Assembly: GCF_029910095.1 (NCBI RefSeq)
Contig: NZ_CP094526.1
Span: 7,440,001 to 7,504,000, forward strand
Source: Bradyrhizobium sp. ISRA464
GTDB lineage: Bacteria; Pseudomonadota; Alphaproteobacteria; Rhizobiales; Xanthobacteraceae
Length of the DNA stretch: 64,000 nucleotides
Direction of reading: 5' to 3'
Shown here: piece by piece, positions 18,261 to 27,454 of the stretch
Numbering within the stretch: the first letter of the stretch is position 1
Layout: every line of letters starts with the position of its first letter
Program-made: the position numbers and the translations under genes
Notes under the pieces: generated by a model
The model's input: only the letters and a program-made list of their open reading frames with translations
Databases searched by the model: none
Told to the model about the DNA's origin: nothing

Positions 18261-18911
18261 CGAGCCAATAACCTCCAGCAAAGCTGGAGGTTTGATTGGG
18301 AACCGCCAAAGGCGGTTTTAAGGGATGTTAGGACGATTGCTTGGATTTTGGGGCAGCTGAAATCTTTAGCTCAAACTGATCCAGTTGCTGGTCGGCCATT
18401 TCCTGATTCTTGATGTAGGCCCGGATCATTTCCTCATCGCGGCCGACGGTCGTGACAAAATATCCGCGTGCCCAGAATTTGTGGCCCAGGAAATTTCGCA
18501 TCTTCCGTTCGACGTTCTGCGCGATCCAGATCGAACTCTTCCCCTTCATATACCCGATGATCTGCGCCACCGAATATTTCGGAGGTATCGATATCAGCAT
18601 GTGGACATGATCCGGCATCAGGTGACCTTCCTCGATCCGGCACTCCTTCCGTCGTGCCAGATCGTGAAATACCTGGCCCAGATGTCGCTTGATCTTCCCG
18701 AACAGCAGCTTCTTGCGGTACTTCGGCGTAAACACGACGTGGTACTTGCACTCCCAAGTCGCGTGATTAAGATGATTGTACTCTGCTTCCATCATGGTCT
18801 CCTTGAGGGTTCTTGGCGGTTCCCCAAGGAGACTCCATGACTTCATTCCCGCAGCTGTAGAACTGCCGGTTTTCGCCCCGCCATAGGCGGGGGCTTAGCA
18901 GGCTTGGTTAG
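18261..18911 (-). mobile_element. IS200/IS605-family insertion sequence, copy 1
   Basis: A 651-bp unit repeated with no difference seen at 48474-49124. There are no terminal inverted repeats. Instead there are subterminal hairpins: CCTCCAGCAAAGCTGGAGG near the low-coordinate end and CCCCGCCATAGGCGGGG near the other, as in IS200. The high-coordinate end overlaps the stop codon of the RND pump gene (shared CTAA). Confidence 0.9.
18328..18792 (-). CDS. tnpA: IS200-type TnpA (Y1 HUH transposase)
   Basis: A 154-residue single-domain Y1 transposase. Seen: WECKYHVVFTPKYRKKLLFG at the N-terminus, the HUH metal-binding motif MPDHVHMLISIPP, and the helix carrying the catalytic tyrosine (MIRAYIKNQEMADQQL). 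It excises and inserts single-stranded DNA using the end hairpins. The Met at 18792 (MEAEYNHLNH) after AAGGAGACCATG is chosen; a 17-residue longer frame precedes the ribosome-binding site. The reading frame is intact and identical to the copy at 48541. Confidence 0.93.
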   Translation of the reverse strand: MEAEYNHLNHATWECKYHVVFTPKYRKKLLFGKIKRHLGQVFHDLARRKECRIEEGHLMPDHVHMLISIPPKYSVAQIIGYMKGKSSIWIAQNVERKMRNFLGHKFWARGYFVTTVGRDEEMIRAYIKNQEMADQQLDQFELKISAAPKSKQSS

Positions 18912-21900
18912 GGCTTCGCCGGCGCCGGCGGACGATACGCCTCACCCTTCTCCTTCTCCGTCCCCTTCTCCCGGTCGCCCGCCAGCGCGCGTTGCACGGT
19001 GACGAAGAACACCGGGACCAGCAGCAGCGCCAGGATGACGACGGCGATCATGCCGCCCATCACGGATGTGCCGAGCGCCTGCTGGCTGGCGCCGCCGGCA
19101 CCGGTTGCGACCGCCATCGGCAGCACGCCGCAGACGAAGGCGAGGCCGGTCATCAGGATCGGGCGGAAGCGCAGGCTGCACGCCTCCACCGTCGCCTCGA
19201 TCAGCGGCTTGCCCTGCGCGCGCAGGTCCTTGGCGAACTCGATGATCAGGATCGCATCCTTGGCGGCAAGACCGATAATGGTGATCAGGCCGACGGTGAA
19301 ATAGACGTCGTTGGGCAGGCCGCGCAGCGTCGCCGCCACCACGGCGCCGAGAATGCCGAGCGGCACGGTGAGCAGCACCGCGAGCGGAATGGTCCAGCTC
19401 TCATAGAGCGCGGCGAGCAACAGGAACACCACCAGCACCGACAGCGCGAGCAGGAACGGCGCCTGCGAGCCCGACAGCTTCTCCTGCAGCGACTGGCCGG
19501 TCCATTCATAGCCGAAGCCGCGTGGCAGCTTGTCGGCGAGCCGCTCCATCTCGGCGATCGCGTCGCCCGAGGTGAAGCCCGGCCGCGCCTCGCCGGAGAT
19601 GCGCACCGCCGGATAGTAGTTGAAGCCCGCGATCTGCGTCGGCCCCTTCGACCACTCGATGGTCGCGAAGGCCGAGAACGGCACCAGCTGGCCGCGGCTG
19701 TTCTTGACGTTGTAGTTCAGGATGTCGTCCGCGTTCATGCGGCTGGTCTTGTCGGCCTGCACGATGACGCGCTGCATGCGTCCGCGGTTCGGAAAGTCGT
19801 TGATGTAGTTCGAGCCGAGATTGGTCGAGATCGTGTTGTTGATGTCCTCGAAGGTGACGCCGAACGCGCCTGCCTTCTCGCGGTCGATCACCAGATTGAC
19901 CTGCGGCGCCGGCGGCAGGCCTTCGACATAGACCTTCTGCAGGATCGGGCTGGCATTGGCTTCGGTGACGAGGCGGTCGGACGCCGCGATCAGCGCCGCA
20001 TAGCCCTTCTGGCCGCGGTCCTGCAGGCGGAATGAGAAGCCCGAGGAGTTGCCGAGATTGTCGATCGGCGGCGGCTGCAGCGCCGAGATCCTGGCGTCGC
20101 GGATCGACGACAGCTCGCGGTTGATGTCGGTGACGATGGCGGCCGCGGAATCCTTCGTACCCCGCTCCGACCAGTCCTTCAGCGTGATGAAGGCCTGCGC
20201 GGTGTTCATGCCCTGGCCGAGGAAGCTGAAGCCGGTGAGGAACGTCACGTTCTCGATGCCGTCGCGCTCGAGCAGATACTTTTCAACCTTCTCAACCGCG
20301 GATTCAGTGCGCGCATAGGACGACTCCGACGGCGTCTGCACGTCGGTCGTGATGAAGCCCTGGTCGTCGACCGGCAGGAAGCCGCCGGGCAGCCGCACGA
20401 AGCCGTAGGCGACGCCTGCGAACAGCGCGGCGTAGATCAGCATCAGGCGGCTGGTGCGCTTCAGCGAGCCCTGCACGGTGCGCGTATAGCCGGCGCGGCT
20501 GGTGTCGAGCGCGCGGTTGAACCAGCCGAACACGCCCTTGCGAGCATGGCCGTGGCCCTTCTGCACCGGCTTGAGCAGCGTCGCGCACAGCGCCGGCGTC
20601 AGCGACAGCGCGAGCAGCGCCGAGAAGGCGATCGCCGCGACCATGGTGACCGAGAACTGGCGGTAGATGATGCCGACCGAGCCGGGGAAGAACGCCATCG
20701 GCACGAATACGGCCATCAGCACCAGTGTGATGCCGATGATGGCGCCTGTGATCTGCGACATCGCCTTCTTGGTCGCTTCCTTCGGCGGCAGGCCTTCCTC
20801 GGCCATGATGCGCTCGACATTCTCGACCACGACGATGGCGTCGTCGACGAGGATGCCGACCGCCAGCACCATGCCGAACATGGTCAGCATGTTGATCGAG
20901 AAGCCCGCGATCATCAGCGTGGCGCAGGCGCCGAGCAGCGCCACCGGAACCACGATGGTCGGAATGATGGTGCAGCGGATGTTCTGCAGGAACAGGAACA
21001 TCACGATGAAGACCAGCACCACCGCCTCGACCAGCGTCATCAGCACCTTCTTGATCGAGGCCTCGACCACCGGCGTGATGTTGTAGGGAATGTCGTAGCT
21101 GATATTGGCCGGGAAGAAGCGCGACAGCTCCTTCATCTTGGCCTCCACCGCGCTCGCGGTCGCCAGCGCGTTGCCCTTCGGCGACAGCAGCACCGAAAGG
21201 CCCGCGGTCGGCTTGCCGTTCAGGCGCGTGTTGAACTGGTAGCTGAGGCCGCCGATCTCGATCCGCGCGACGTCGCGCAGGCGGACCGTCGAACCATCAT
21301 TGTTGGCGCGCAGGATGATCGCGCCGAACTCGTCGGGCGAGGACAGTTGGCCCTTCACTAGCACCAGCGCGGAGATCTTCTGCGTGTCGGTGCTCGGCTC
21401 GGCGCCGACGCTGCCCGAAGCAACCTGGGCGTTCTGCGCCGAGATCGCCCGGTTGACGTCATCCGCACTGAGGCCATAGCCGACCAGCTTGGCCGGATCG
21501 ATCCAGATGCGCAGACTCCGCTCGGTCGAATAGAGCGTGGCGCGGCCAACGCCGGGGATGCGGCGAATCTCGCCCAGCACGTTGCGGATCATGAAGTCGC
21601 CGAGGCCGACCTCGTCGAGGCTCCCGTCGGTCGAATTCAGCGTGATGATCTGCAGAACGGCGGAGGAGGCTTCCTCGACCAGGATGCCCTGCTGGATCAC
21701 TGCGCGCGGCAGCCGCGCCTCAACGCGCTTGAGGCGGTTCTGCACCTCGACCGAGGCCTGGCTGGTGTCGGTGCCCGGCTTGAAGTTGGCGATGATCTCG
21801 ACCTGGCCGAGCGAGTCGCTGGTCGATTCGAAGTTCAGGATGTTGGCGGCGCCGTTGAGCTCCTCCTCGATCAGCCGCGTTACGCTGTTGTAGAGGTTCT

Positions 21901-22063
21901 CGGGCGACGCGCCGGGATAGCTGGTCGAGATCGAGATCGAGGGCGGCGCGATGATCGGATACTGCGCGACCGCGAGCAGCGGGATCGAGATCGCGCCGAT
22001 CAGACAGATGAACAGCGCGACGACCCAGGCGAAGATCGGCCTGTCGATGAAGAAGCTAGGCAT
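18908..22063 (-). CDS. RND multidrug efflux transporter, HAE1 (AcrB/MexB) type
   Basis: A 1051-residue inner-membrane proton-driven exporter. It has the standard RND layout: TM1 (FAWVVALFICLIGAISIPL), a large periplasmic loop, the TM2-6 bundle with VLAVGILVDDAIVVVENVER (the proton-relay Asp pair in TM4), a second periplasmic loop, and TM8-12 with LITIIGLAAKDAILIIEFAK. The start MPSFFIDRPIFAWVVALF is the family consensus. It is 6 nt downstream of the membrane-fusion gene. No outer-membrane channel gene or regulator is adjacent, so it probably uses a TolC-type protein encoded elsewhere. The stop codon is shared with the end of an IS200 element, without changing the protein. Confidence 0.96.
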   Translation of the reverse strand: MPSFFIDRPIFAWVVALFICLIGAISIPLLAVAQYPIIAPPSISISTSYPGASPENLYNSVTRLIEEELNGAANILNFESTSDSLGQVEIIANFKPGTDTSQASVEVQNRLKRVEARLPRAVIQQGILVEEASSAVLQIITLNSTDGSLDEVGLGDFMIRNVLGEIRRIPGVGRATLYSTERSLRIWIDPAKLVGYGLSADDVNRAISAQNAQVASGSVGAEPSTDTQKISALVLVKGQLSSPDEFGAIILRANNDGSTVRLRDVARIEIGGLSYQFNTRLNGKPTAGLSVLLSPKGNALATASAVEAKMKELSRFFPANISYDIPYNITPVVEASIKKVLMTLVEAVVLVFIVMFLFLQNIRCTIIPTIVVPVALLGACATLMIAGFSINMLTMFGMVLAVGILVDDAIVVVENVERIMAEEGLPPKEATKKAMSQITGAIIGITLVLMAVFVPMAFFPGSVGIIYRQFSVTMVAAIAFSALLALSLTPALCATLLKPVQKGHGHARKGVFGWFNRALDTSRAGYTRTVQGSLKRTSRLMLIYAALFAGVAYGFVRLPGGFLPVDDQGFITTDVQTPSESSYARTESAVEKVEKYLLERDGIENVTFLTGFSFLGQGMNTAQAFITLKDWSERGTKDSAAAIVTDINRELSSIRDARISALQPPPIDNLGNSSGFSFRLQDRGQKGYAALIAASDRLVTEANASPILQKVYVEGLPPAPQVNLVIDREKAGAFGVTFEDINNTISTNLGSNYINDFPNRGRMQRVIVQADKTSRMNADDILNYNVKNSRGQLVPFSAFATIEWSKGPTQIAGFNYYPAVRISGEARPGFTSGDAIAEMERLADKLPRGFGYEWTGQSLQEKLSGSQAPFLLALSVLVVFLLLAALYESWTIPLAVLLTVPLGILGAVVAATLRGLPNDVYFTVGLITIIGLAAKDAILIIEFAKDLRAQGKPLIEATVEACSLRFRPILMTGLAFVCGVLPMAVATGAGGASQQALGTSVMGGMIAVVILALLLVPVFFVTVQRALAGDREKGTEKEKGEAYRPPAPAKP

Positions 22064-22069
22064 GAACGA

Positions 22070-23278
22070 TCACCGCTGGACGTGAGCGGCTTGCTGCGCG
22101 TCCGTCACGGTTTCGGCCGACGCATCGACCTGCTTCCAGAGATGCGGCCGCACCTTGTCGCCCGCGGCGAATTTCTGGAAACCCTCCACCACGACTTTGT
22201 CGCCGGCCTTCAGACCATCGGTAACGAACCACTGACCACCCTGCAACGAGCCGGTGCGCACCGACTGGACCGCGACGTGATTGTCAGCCTTGACGACGTA
22301 GACCTCGCTGCCGCCGCCGCCATTGCGCTGGATCGCCTGCTCCGGCACGGCGATGGCGTCGGAGTCGATGCCCTGTTCGATCTGCACCCGGACATACATG
22401 CCGGGCAACAGGACCCGATGCGGATTCGGGAACTCGCCGCGCAGCGTCACCTGGCCGGTATAGGCGTCGACCTTGGCGTCGGAAAACAACAGCTTGCCCG
22501 GCAGCGGGTAGATCGAGCCGTCGTCGAGCACGAGGCGGACCTTCAGCGCATCGGGCGCGATGCGGTCGAGATCGCCGTTCTCGAAGGCGCGGCGGAGCTG
22601 ATTCATCTCGCTGGCCGACTGCTGGAAGTCGGCATAGATCGGGTCGAGCTGCTGGATGGTCGCCAGGCTCGACGCGTCGTTCTGCACGACGAGCGCGCCC
22701 TCGGAGACCAGCGCCGCGCCGATGGTGCCGTCGATCGGCGCGCGGATTGTCGCATAATCAAGGTTGAGCTTGGCGCGCGCGACTTCGGCCTCGCGGCCCT
22801 GAACGTCGGCTTCAGCCTGCTTCAGGTTGGCGATCGCCTTCTCGTTCTCGGCCTCGGAGGTCGCGCGCTGGTGGGTCAGGGTCGCGATGCGGCGGGCCTG
22901 CAACGAGGCCTGCTCGAGCACCGCCTTGGCGCGCGACAGCGCGGCCTCAGTCGATTGCACTTCGACCTCAAACGGGCGCGGATCGATCTGGTAGAGCGGA
23001 TCGCCGGCCTTGACCTCGCTGCCCTGGTGGAACATGCGGTTGACGATGATGCCGGAGACGCGCGGCCGCACGTCCGAGACGCGGGTGGGCGCGATGCGGC
23101 CCGGCAGCTCGCGCACCATCGCGCGCGCCTGCTGCTGCACGGTGACGACGCTGACGTCCGGCTCGGGGGGCTGCGCGGCGGCGGCCGCGGTGTTCGGTTC
23201 GTCGCAGCCTGCAAGCAGTGGCGCCGCCACGGCCAGCATCAACGCAATGCATGCCGATTGCGCGCGAAGTCCAGACAT
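22070..23278 (-). CDS. RND efflux membrane fusion protein (AcrA/MexA type)
   Basis: A 402-residue periplasmic adaptor lipoprotein. The signal peptide ends in a lipobox (PLLAGCDEP). Then come the barrel-sandwich/lipoyl half-motifs (RVSGIIVNRMFHQGSEVKAG, and later TIRAPIDGTIGAALVSEGAL), an alpha-helical hairpin (residues about 105-175) and a beta-barrel domain (VPEQAIQRNGGGGSEVYVV). The ATG at 23278 follows CAGGGGGCGACTTTCC; an upstream extension lacks any signal-like sequence. Co-transcribed with the RND pump gene, 6 nt apart. Confidence 0.95.
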   Translation of the reverse strand: MSGLRAQSACIALMLAVAAPLLAGCDEPNTAAAAAQPPEPDVSVVTVQQQARAMVRELPGRIAPTRVSDVRPRVSGIIVNRMFHQGSEVKAGDPLYQIDPRPFEVEVQSTEAALSRAKAVLEQASLQARRIATLTHQRATSEAENEKAIANLKQAEADVQGREAEVARAKLNLDYATIRAPIDGTIGAALVSEGALVVQNDASSLATIQQLDPIYADFQQSASEMNQLRRAFENGDLDRIAPDALKVRLVLDDGSIYPLPGKLLFSDAKVDAYTGQVTLRGEFPNPHRVLLPGMYVRVQIEQGIDSDAIAVPEQAIQRNGGGGSEVYVVKADNHVAVQSVRTGSLQGGQWFVTDGLKAGDKVVVEGFQKFAAGDKVRPHLWKQVDASAETVTDAQQAAHVQR

Positions 23279-23785
23279 CGGAAAGTCGCCCCCTGATTGG
23301 TGTGAACACAGAAACGGCGGTGCCGCGTCGACACCGCTTCGATGACGGGAGAAAATAAAATCTGCTTGCTGCAACGCAATGCATTCCGCGGGCGGCTCAT
23401 TGTCACACAAGCCTATCGCCCTGAATCTGCGACATCTTTTGTCGAGTCACCGGATTGTGAGCAAAGTTCCATCGCAAGCTGTGGGACTCCGTTAAGGAAT
23501 GCGTGCGCGAGAACACGGCAATCGCGGGCGCGCGACGGCGGCATGCCGCAACTTTGTGCCGAATCGCCTCGTCCGCTCATCGGACGGTGCGAACCGCACG
23601 AGCGCGGCCCGTGCGCTCCGACGGGCGTGCGATCTGCGCAATGCCCGAAGACGTGCGCGAGCAGCCGGGACTCCTTTCTTGAGGTGTGTGCGAAAGGCCG
23701 CCTTCAACCGAAGAATTCCCCTTCGTGGCCCGGATGCGGCTTTCCTCACTTTCCTCCCTCCGCCGCTGTGCCATATTGATCGCAG
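23279..23785. other. Divergent intergenic region between efflux and MotA-like genes
   Basis: 507 nt with no supportable gene; open frames across it have unlikely composition. It should contain the promoters of both divergent operons. No palindromic operator obvious enough to report was seen, and no regulator gene for the efflux pump is linked. Confidence 0.5.
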
Positions 23786-24802
23786 ATGCGGCCTTCGCGA
23801 ACGGATGACCCGGCAATGCCCCCTTCCCGCTCCGACATGGAGATTGAACTGAGCAAACTGTCGTCGCCCCGGATCTTCCTGGTGCGGATGCTGGTGTTTC
23901 TGGTGCTCTGCGGCCTGGTCGGGGTCGTGCTGTACAAGCAGATCGTTACCGCCTTCTTCGCCAATCCCGGGCTGAACGCCCTGATCGGCGCGGTGCTCCT
24001 GATCGGCATCATCCTGGCGTTCCGGCAGGTGATCCGGCTCTATCCGGAAGTCGCCTGGGTCAACAATTTCCGCATCGCCGATCCCGGCCTTGCGATCGAC
24101 CGCCGCCCGAAGTTGCTGGCCCCGATGGCCGCGATCCTCGGCGGCGAGCGCACCGGCCGGATGAGCATCACGCCGCAGACCATGCGGCATCTGCTCGATT
24201 CGATCGCGACCCGCCTCGACGAGGCCCGCGACATTTCGCGCTACATGACCGGCCTGCTCGTGTTCCTCGGCCTGCTTGGCACCTTCTGGGGCCTGATCGA
24301 GACGGTGGGCTCGGTCGGCAAGGTGATCGACAGTCTCAAGGTCGGCGGCGAAGCCGGCGCGCTCTTCGACGCGCTGAAGGAAGGCCTTGCCGCCCCGCTC
24401 GGCGGCATGGGCATTTCGTTCTCGTCCTCGCTGTTCGGCCTCGCCGGCTCGCTGATCCTCGGGTTCCTCGATCTGCAGTCGAGCCAGGCGCAGAACCGCT
24501 TCTACACCGACCTCGAGGACTGGCTCGCCACCACCGTGCGCGGCATTTCCGGCGAGGAGGGCGCCGTCGGCGGCGAGTTGCAGGGCGCGATCGACCGGCT
24601 GCGCGCCGCGGTCGAAGAGGGCGGCGGCAGCCGCGGCAGCACGGCCGCGATGGCCAATCTCGCCGAAGCGATCCAGGGACTGGTTGCGCATATGCGCACC
24701 GAGCAACAGATGATCCGGGAATGGGCCGACGGCCAGGGCGAGCAGAACCGCGAGATCAAGCGCCTGCTCGAGCGCCTCGCCCGTCAGCCCGAGAAGAGTT
24801 AG
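23786..24802 (+). CDS. MotA/TolQ/ExbB-like proton channel protein
   Basis: A 338-residue membrane protein. Two TM segments near the N-terminus (FLVRMLVFLVLCGLVGVVLY; NALIGAVLLIGIILAF) precede a cytoplasmic region. A second pair of TM segments follows (YMTGLLVFLGLLGTFWGLIE; GGMGISFSSSLFGLAGSLIL), which is the conserved MotA_ExbB core. The soluble tail is about 110 residues. The next gene, 15 nt downstream, encodes a MotB/OmpA-like partner. The pair is therefore a proton-driven envelope machine of the MotAB/TolQR/ZorAB superfamily rather than a flagellar stator, since no flagellar genes are nearby. The start is ambiguous among Met at 23786, 23816 and 23837. Confidence 0.85.
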   Translation: MRPSRTDDPAMPPSRSDMEIELSKLSSPRIFLVRMLVFLVLCGLVGVVLYKQIVTAFFANPGLNALIGAVLLIGIILAFRQVIRLYPEVAWVNNFRIADPGLAIDRRPKLLAPMAAILGGERTGRMSITPQTMRHLLDSIATRLDEARDISRYMTGLLVFLGLLGTFWGLIETVGSVGKVIDSLKVGGEAGALFDALKEGLAAPLGGMGISFSSSLFGLAGSLILGFLDLQSSQAQNRFYTDLEDWLATTVRGISGEEGAVGGELQGAIDRLRAAVEEGGGSRGSTAAMANLAEAIQGLVAHMRTEQQMIREWADGQGEQNREIKRLLERLARQPEKS

Positions 24803-24817
24803 CCAGAGAGCAAGCCC

Positions 24818-25846
24818 ATGGCCCTTGCCCGCGCACGCCGCAGCGAATCCGCCTTCAATTACTGGCCCGGCTTTGTCGACGCGCTGTCGACGCTGGTGCT
24901 GTCGATCGTGTTCCTGCTCACGGTGTTCCTGGTGGTGCAGTTCTTCCTGTCGCAGGAGGTCACCGGCAAGGACAAGGCGCTGGAACAGCTCAACGCCAAG
25001 ATCGCCCAGCTCAACGACCTCTTGTCGATGGAGAAGCTCGGCAAGCTCAACCTCGACGACCAGATGGCACAGTTGCGCGCCAGCCTCGCCACCGCCGAGG
25101 GCGAGCGCGACCGCATGAAGGGGCTCTATGAGGGGCTTGCGAGCTCCGGCAACGACGCGCAGGGCCGCGCCAACGAGCTCAACAAGGCGCTGGAATCCGA
25201 GAAGGGCGTCTCCGCGCGCGCGATGGCGCAGATCGAGGTGCTGAATCAGCAGATCAGCGCGCTGCGCCGCCAGCTCGCGGCCCTGGAAGAGGCGCTCGAC
25301 GCGTCCGAGAAGCGCGACAAGGAATCGCAGAACCGCATCACCGATCTCGGCCAGCGCCTGAACGTCGCGCTGGCGCAGCGGGTGCAGGAATTGTCGAAGT
25401 ACCGCTCCGAGTTCTTCGGCCGCCTGCGCACGATCCTTGGCAACCGCCCCGATATCCGCATCGTCGGCGACCGCTTCGTGTTCCAGTCGGAAGTGTTCTT
25501 CGACACCGGACAGGCGACGCTGCTGCCCGAGGGCAAGACCGAGCTCGAGACGGTGGCCAGCGCGCTGATCGATATCGACAAGAAGATCCCGAGCGAGATC
25601 CCCTGGGTGCTGCGCGTCGACGGCCACACCGACGTGCGGCCGATCAACAGCCCGGTGTTCAAATCGAACTGGGAGCTGTCCGCGGCGCGCGCGATCTCGG
25701 TGGTGCAGTATCTGGTGTCGCTCGGCGTGCCGCCGCAGCGCCTCGTCGCCGCCGGCTTCGGCGAATTCCAGCCGCTCGACACCGGGCAGAACGACGACGC
25801 CTACAAGCGCAACCGCCGCATCGAGCTGAAGCTGACGGAGAAATGA
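24818..25846 (+). CDS. MotB-like OmpA-domain peptidoglycan-binding protein
   Basis: A 342-residue protein. One TM segment near the N-terminus (TLVLSIVFLLTVFLVVQFFL) is preceded by FNYWPGFVDALS, whose Asp is placed like the proton-binding Asp of MotB/TolR. A long coiled coil follows (residues about 55-195), then an OmpA-like domain with FFDTGQATLLPEGKTELETV, LRVDGHTDVRPI and NRRIELKLTE. The coiled coil is far longer than in MotB and could span the periplasm. Partner of the MotA-like protein immediately upstream. Confidence 0.88.
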   Translation: MALARARRSESAFNYWPGFVDALSTLVLSIVFLLTVFLVVQFFLSQEVTGKDKALEQLNAKIAQLNDLLSMEKLGKLNLDDQMAQLRASLATAEGERDRMKGLYEGLASSGNDAQGRANELNKALESEKGVSARAMAQIEVLNQQISALRRQLAALEEALDASEKRDKESQNRITDLGQRLNVALAQRVQELSKYRSEFFGRLRTILGNRPDIRIVGDRFVFQSEVFFDTGQATLLPEGKTELETVASALIDIDKKIPSEIPWVLRVDGHTDVRPINSPVFKSNWELSAARAISVVQYLVSLGVPPQRLVAAGFGEFQPLDTGQNDDAYKRNRRIELKLTEK

Positions 25847-26002
25847 CAATGGCCGTGGCGTCCCTGCCAAGGCAGCGTCATGGCTGCGCCCGTCCCGACC
25901 ATCCACGTCTTGATGAGCCACCGAAAGGAAGACGTGAATACCCGGGACATCTGCGCGAAGATACGCGTCTCGCTTTGGCTCGGGCATGACGATTGTGTTC
26001 CA

Positions 26003-26452
26003 ATGAGCGCGCCCTTGCAACTTCGCCCCTATAGCGCGGCGGACGAGGACGCCGCGATCGAGCTGTGGCGGCAGACCTGGCAACAGGCCTATCCGTCGAT
26101 CGACTTCAATGCGCGCGTGGCGTGGTGGCGCGAGCGCTGGCGCAACGAGCTGGTGCCGAACGCTGCGATCGTCGTCGCCGAGCAGAACGGCGCGCTGACC
26201 GGTTTCGTCACCATCGACAAGGCGGGCTATCTCGATCAGCTCGTGGTCGATCCCGGTCACTGGGGCTCGCCGCTCGCAAGCGCGCTGGTCGACGAGGCCA
26301 AGCGCCTGTCGCCCAAAGGCGTTACCTTGCTGGTCAACAAGGACAACGCCCGCGCCATCCGCTTCTACCAACGCAACGGCTTCGTGCATGCCGGCGAGGA
26401 CGTCAACCCGACCTCGGGACGGCCGGTGCTGAAGATGGCGTGGATGCCGTGA
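26003..26452 (+). CDS. GNAT-family N-acetyltransferase
   Basis: A 149-residue acetyltransferase. The N-terminal part reads LQLRPYSAADEDAAIELWRQ. The acetyl-CoA binding region is LDQLVVDPGHWGSPLASALV followed by VNKDNARAIRFYQRNGFV. The usual Q/R-x-x-G-x-A loop is replaced by HWGSPLAS, which is a mild deviation. The start MSAPLQLRPY at 26003 is chosen because the frame upstream lacks family sequence and overlaps repeat-like DNA. Substrate unknown. Confidence 0.85.
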   Translation: MSAPLQLRPYSAADEDAAIELWRQTWQQAYPSIDFNARVAWWRERWRNELVPNAAIVVAEQNGALTGFVTIDKAGYLDQLVVDPGHWGSPLASALVDEAKRLSPKGVTLLVNKDNARAIRFYQRNGFVHAGEDVNPTSGRPVLKMAWMP

Positions 26453-26482
26453 GGTTGGACCCGCGCTCAGATGCCAAGCCCA

Positions 26483-26565
26483 GTCATTGCGAGGAGCGAA
26501 GCGACGAAGCAATCCATCTCTCCGCACGCACGGAAGAATGGATTGCTTCGCTTCGCTCGCAATGA
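26483..26565. repeat. Palindromic intergenic repeat, family B
   Basis: CATTGCGAGGAGCGAAGCGA at the left and TTCGCTTCGCTCGCAATGAC at the right are inverse complements. The inner GAAGCAATCCAT/ATGGATTGCTTC also pair. Nearly the same sequence occurs at 37397-37481. Confidence 0.88.
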
Positions 26566-26629
26566 CGGCGGGTGATCTTCAGATTCAAATTTCAGATATC
26601 CGAAAGGATGTAAGTCCTCATCCTCGCGA

Positions 26630-27115
26630 CATGTTTTGTCCGAGCTTTGCATCTCGTTCGTCCCTCTGTTCGAACAGAGGGCGCAGGGAAAGCCGGGTGC
26701 CGATCGCACCCATGGGTCCCGTGCAAATGGAAAGCACGGGAGGTAGGACCACAGGTGAAACCGGAACGATCCCGGCTTTCCCTGCGCGATGGTTTACGGC
26801 TTATACGTGCTCTCCCCGGCGAGACTGGGCTTTGTTGTCACCGTCATCAGCGGGAGAGCTTGTCCCTCGCTGATGAGACACCTGCCACTAGGGCGTCAGG
26901 CCTGCACGACTTCACCGTCCGCTATCTGCCACGCTCGTCAGCCGTGACTTCGGCGTCCACCGCATCTCGACCCAACACTCGTGACGATCGCGAAGCGCCC
27001 CTCAAGCGGGTGAGATGGGCTATTCATACATCGAGTCGCGCTTCTGGAAAACAGAAATATTTTTGATGCGAGGACTTGACTGGTTTTGCCGAATTGCCCG
27101 TCGGGTTGAATTGTC
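26630..27115. repeat. Long dispersed non-coding repeat, family E
   Basis: A stretch of nearly 500 nt with no gene-like frame. It contains the inverted pairs GGGAAAGCCGGG/CCCGGCTTTCCC, TCATCAGCGGGAGAGC/CTCGCTGATGA and GTGCAAATGG-type segments, and ends with GAAAACAGAAATATTTTTGA and ACTTGACTGGTTTTGCCG. I recognise this as a type of intergenic repeat that recurs in Bradyrhizobium genomes and is often mis-annotated as small hypothetical proteins. That recognition is from memory and was not checked. Confidence 0.5.
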
Positions 27116-27133
27116 GCAGTTGGTTGCAGACGC

Positions 27134-27214
27134 GTAGGGTGGGTTGGCGAAGCCTAACCCGCCGCCTGTGCCGCAATCGGCGCGGCGGGTTACGCCTTCC
27201 GCTAACCCGCCCTA
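27134..27214. repeat. Palindromic intergenic repeat, family G
   Basis: GTAGGGTGGGTTGGCGAAGC at the left and the complementary CCGCTAACCCGCCCTA at the right, with CCCGCCGC.../GCGGCGGG paired inside. Related in style to the repeat at 41561-41645, which has GTAGGATGGGTAGAGCG. Confidence 0.75.
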
Positions 27215-27322
27215 GGCACCACGGGCGCGCCCCGCTGCTGATCGACGCGCTCAGGAGTATACGACGTACGGGATCGCGTCTAACGCACGCCGAAGGCATG
27301 CATGCGCGCGGCCGCGCTTCGA

Positions 27323-27454
27323 TCACGAAAACAAAAAGGTGCCGATCAGCAGACCTGCTGCAAACGCCCAGAGTCCTAACGTGCAGGCTGAAACGACGCG
27401 GGCGAAGTTGCGCAGATCCACGTCTTCCAAGCTCTCGTGAGTGCGAACCGTCAA
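27323..27454 (-). CDS. Possible small single-TM protein, perhaps frameshifted
   Basis: A 43-codon frame beginning with TTG. It encodes a polar N-terminus (TVRTHESLEDVDLRNFARVV) and one hydrophobic segment (ACTLGLWAFAAGLLIGTFLF) before the stop. An ATG 30 nt upstream opens a different frame (MAATAKGASN) that stops exactly where this one begins. The two could be one short gene broken by a single-base change. Composition and the TM segment make it plausible; there is no recognised family. Confidence 0.3.
   Translation of the reverse strand: MTVRTHESLEDVDLRNFARVVSACTLGLWAFAAGLLIGTFLFS

Noticed and set aside
23786..25846. Zorya anti-phage system (ZorA/ZorB-like pair)
   Set aside because: The MotA-like and OmpA-like proteins resemble ZorAB in fold, but the MotA-like protein lacks the very long cytoplasmic tail and no zorC, zorD or zorE gene is adjacent; the next gene is a GNAT acetyltransferase.
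27134..27214. CRISPR array
   Set aside because: The repeats are single long palindromes, not regularly spaced short direct repeats with unique spacers, and no cas genes are present.
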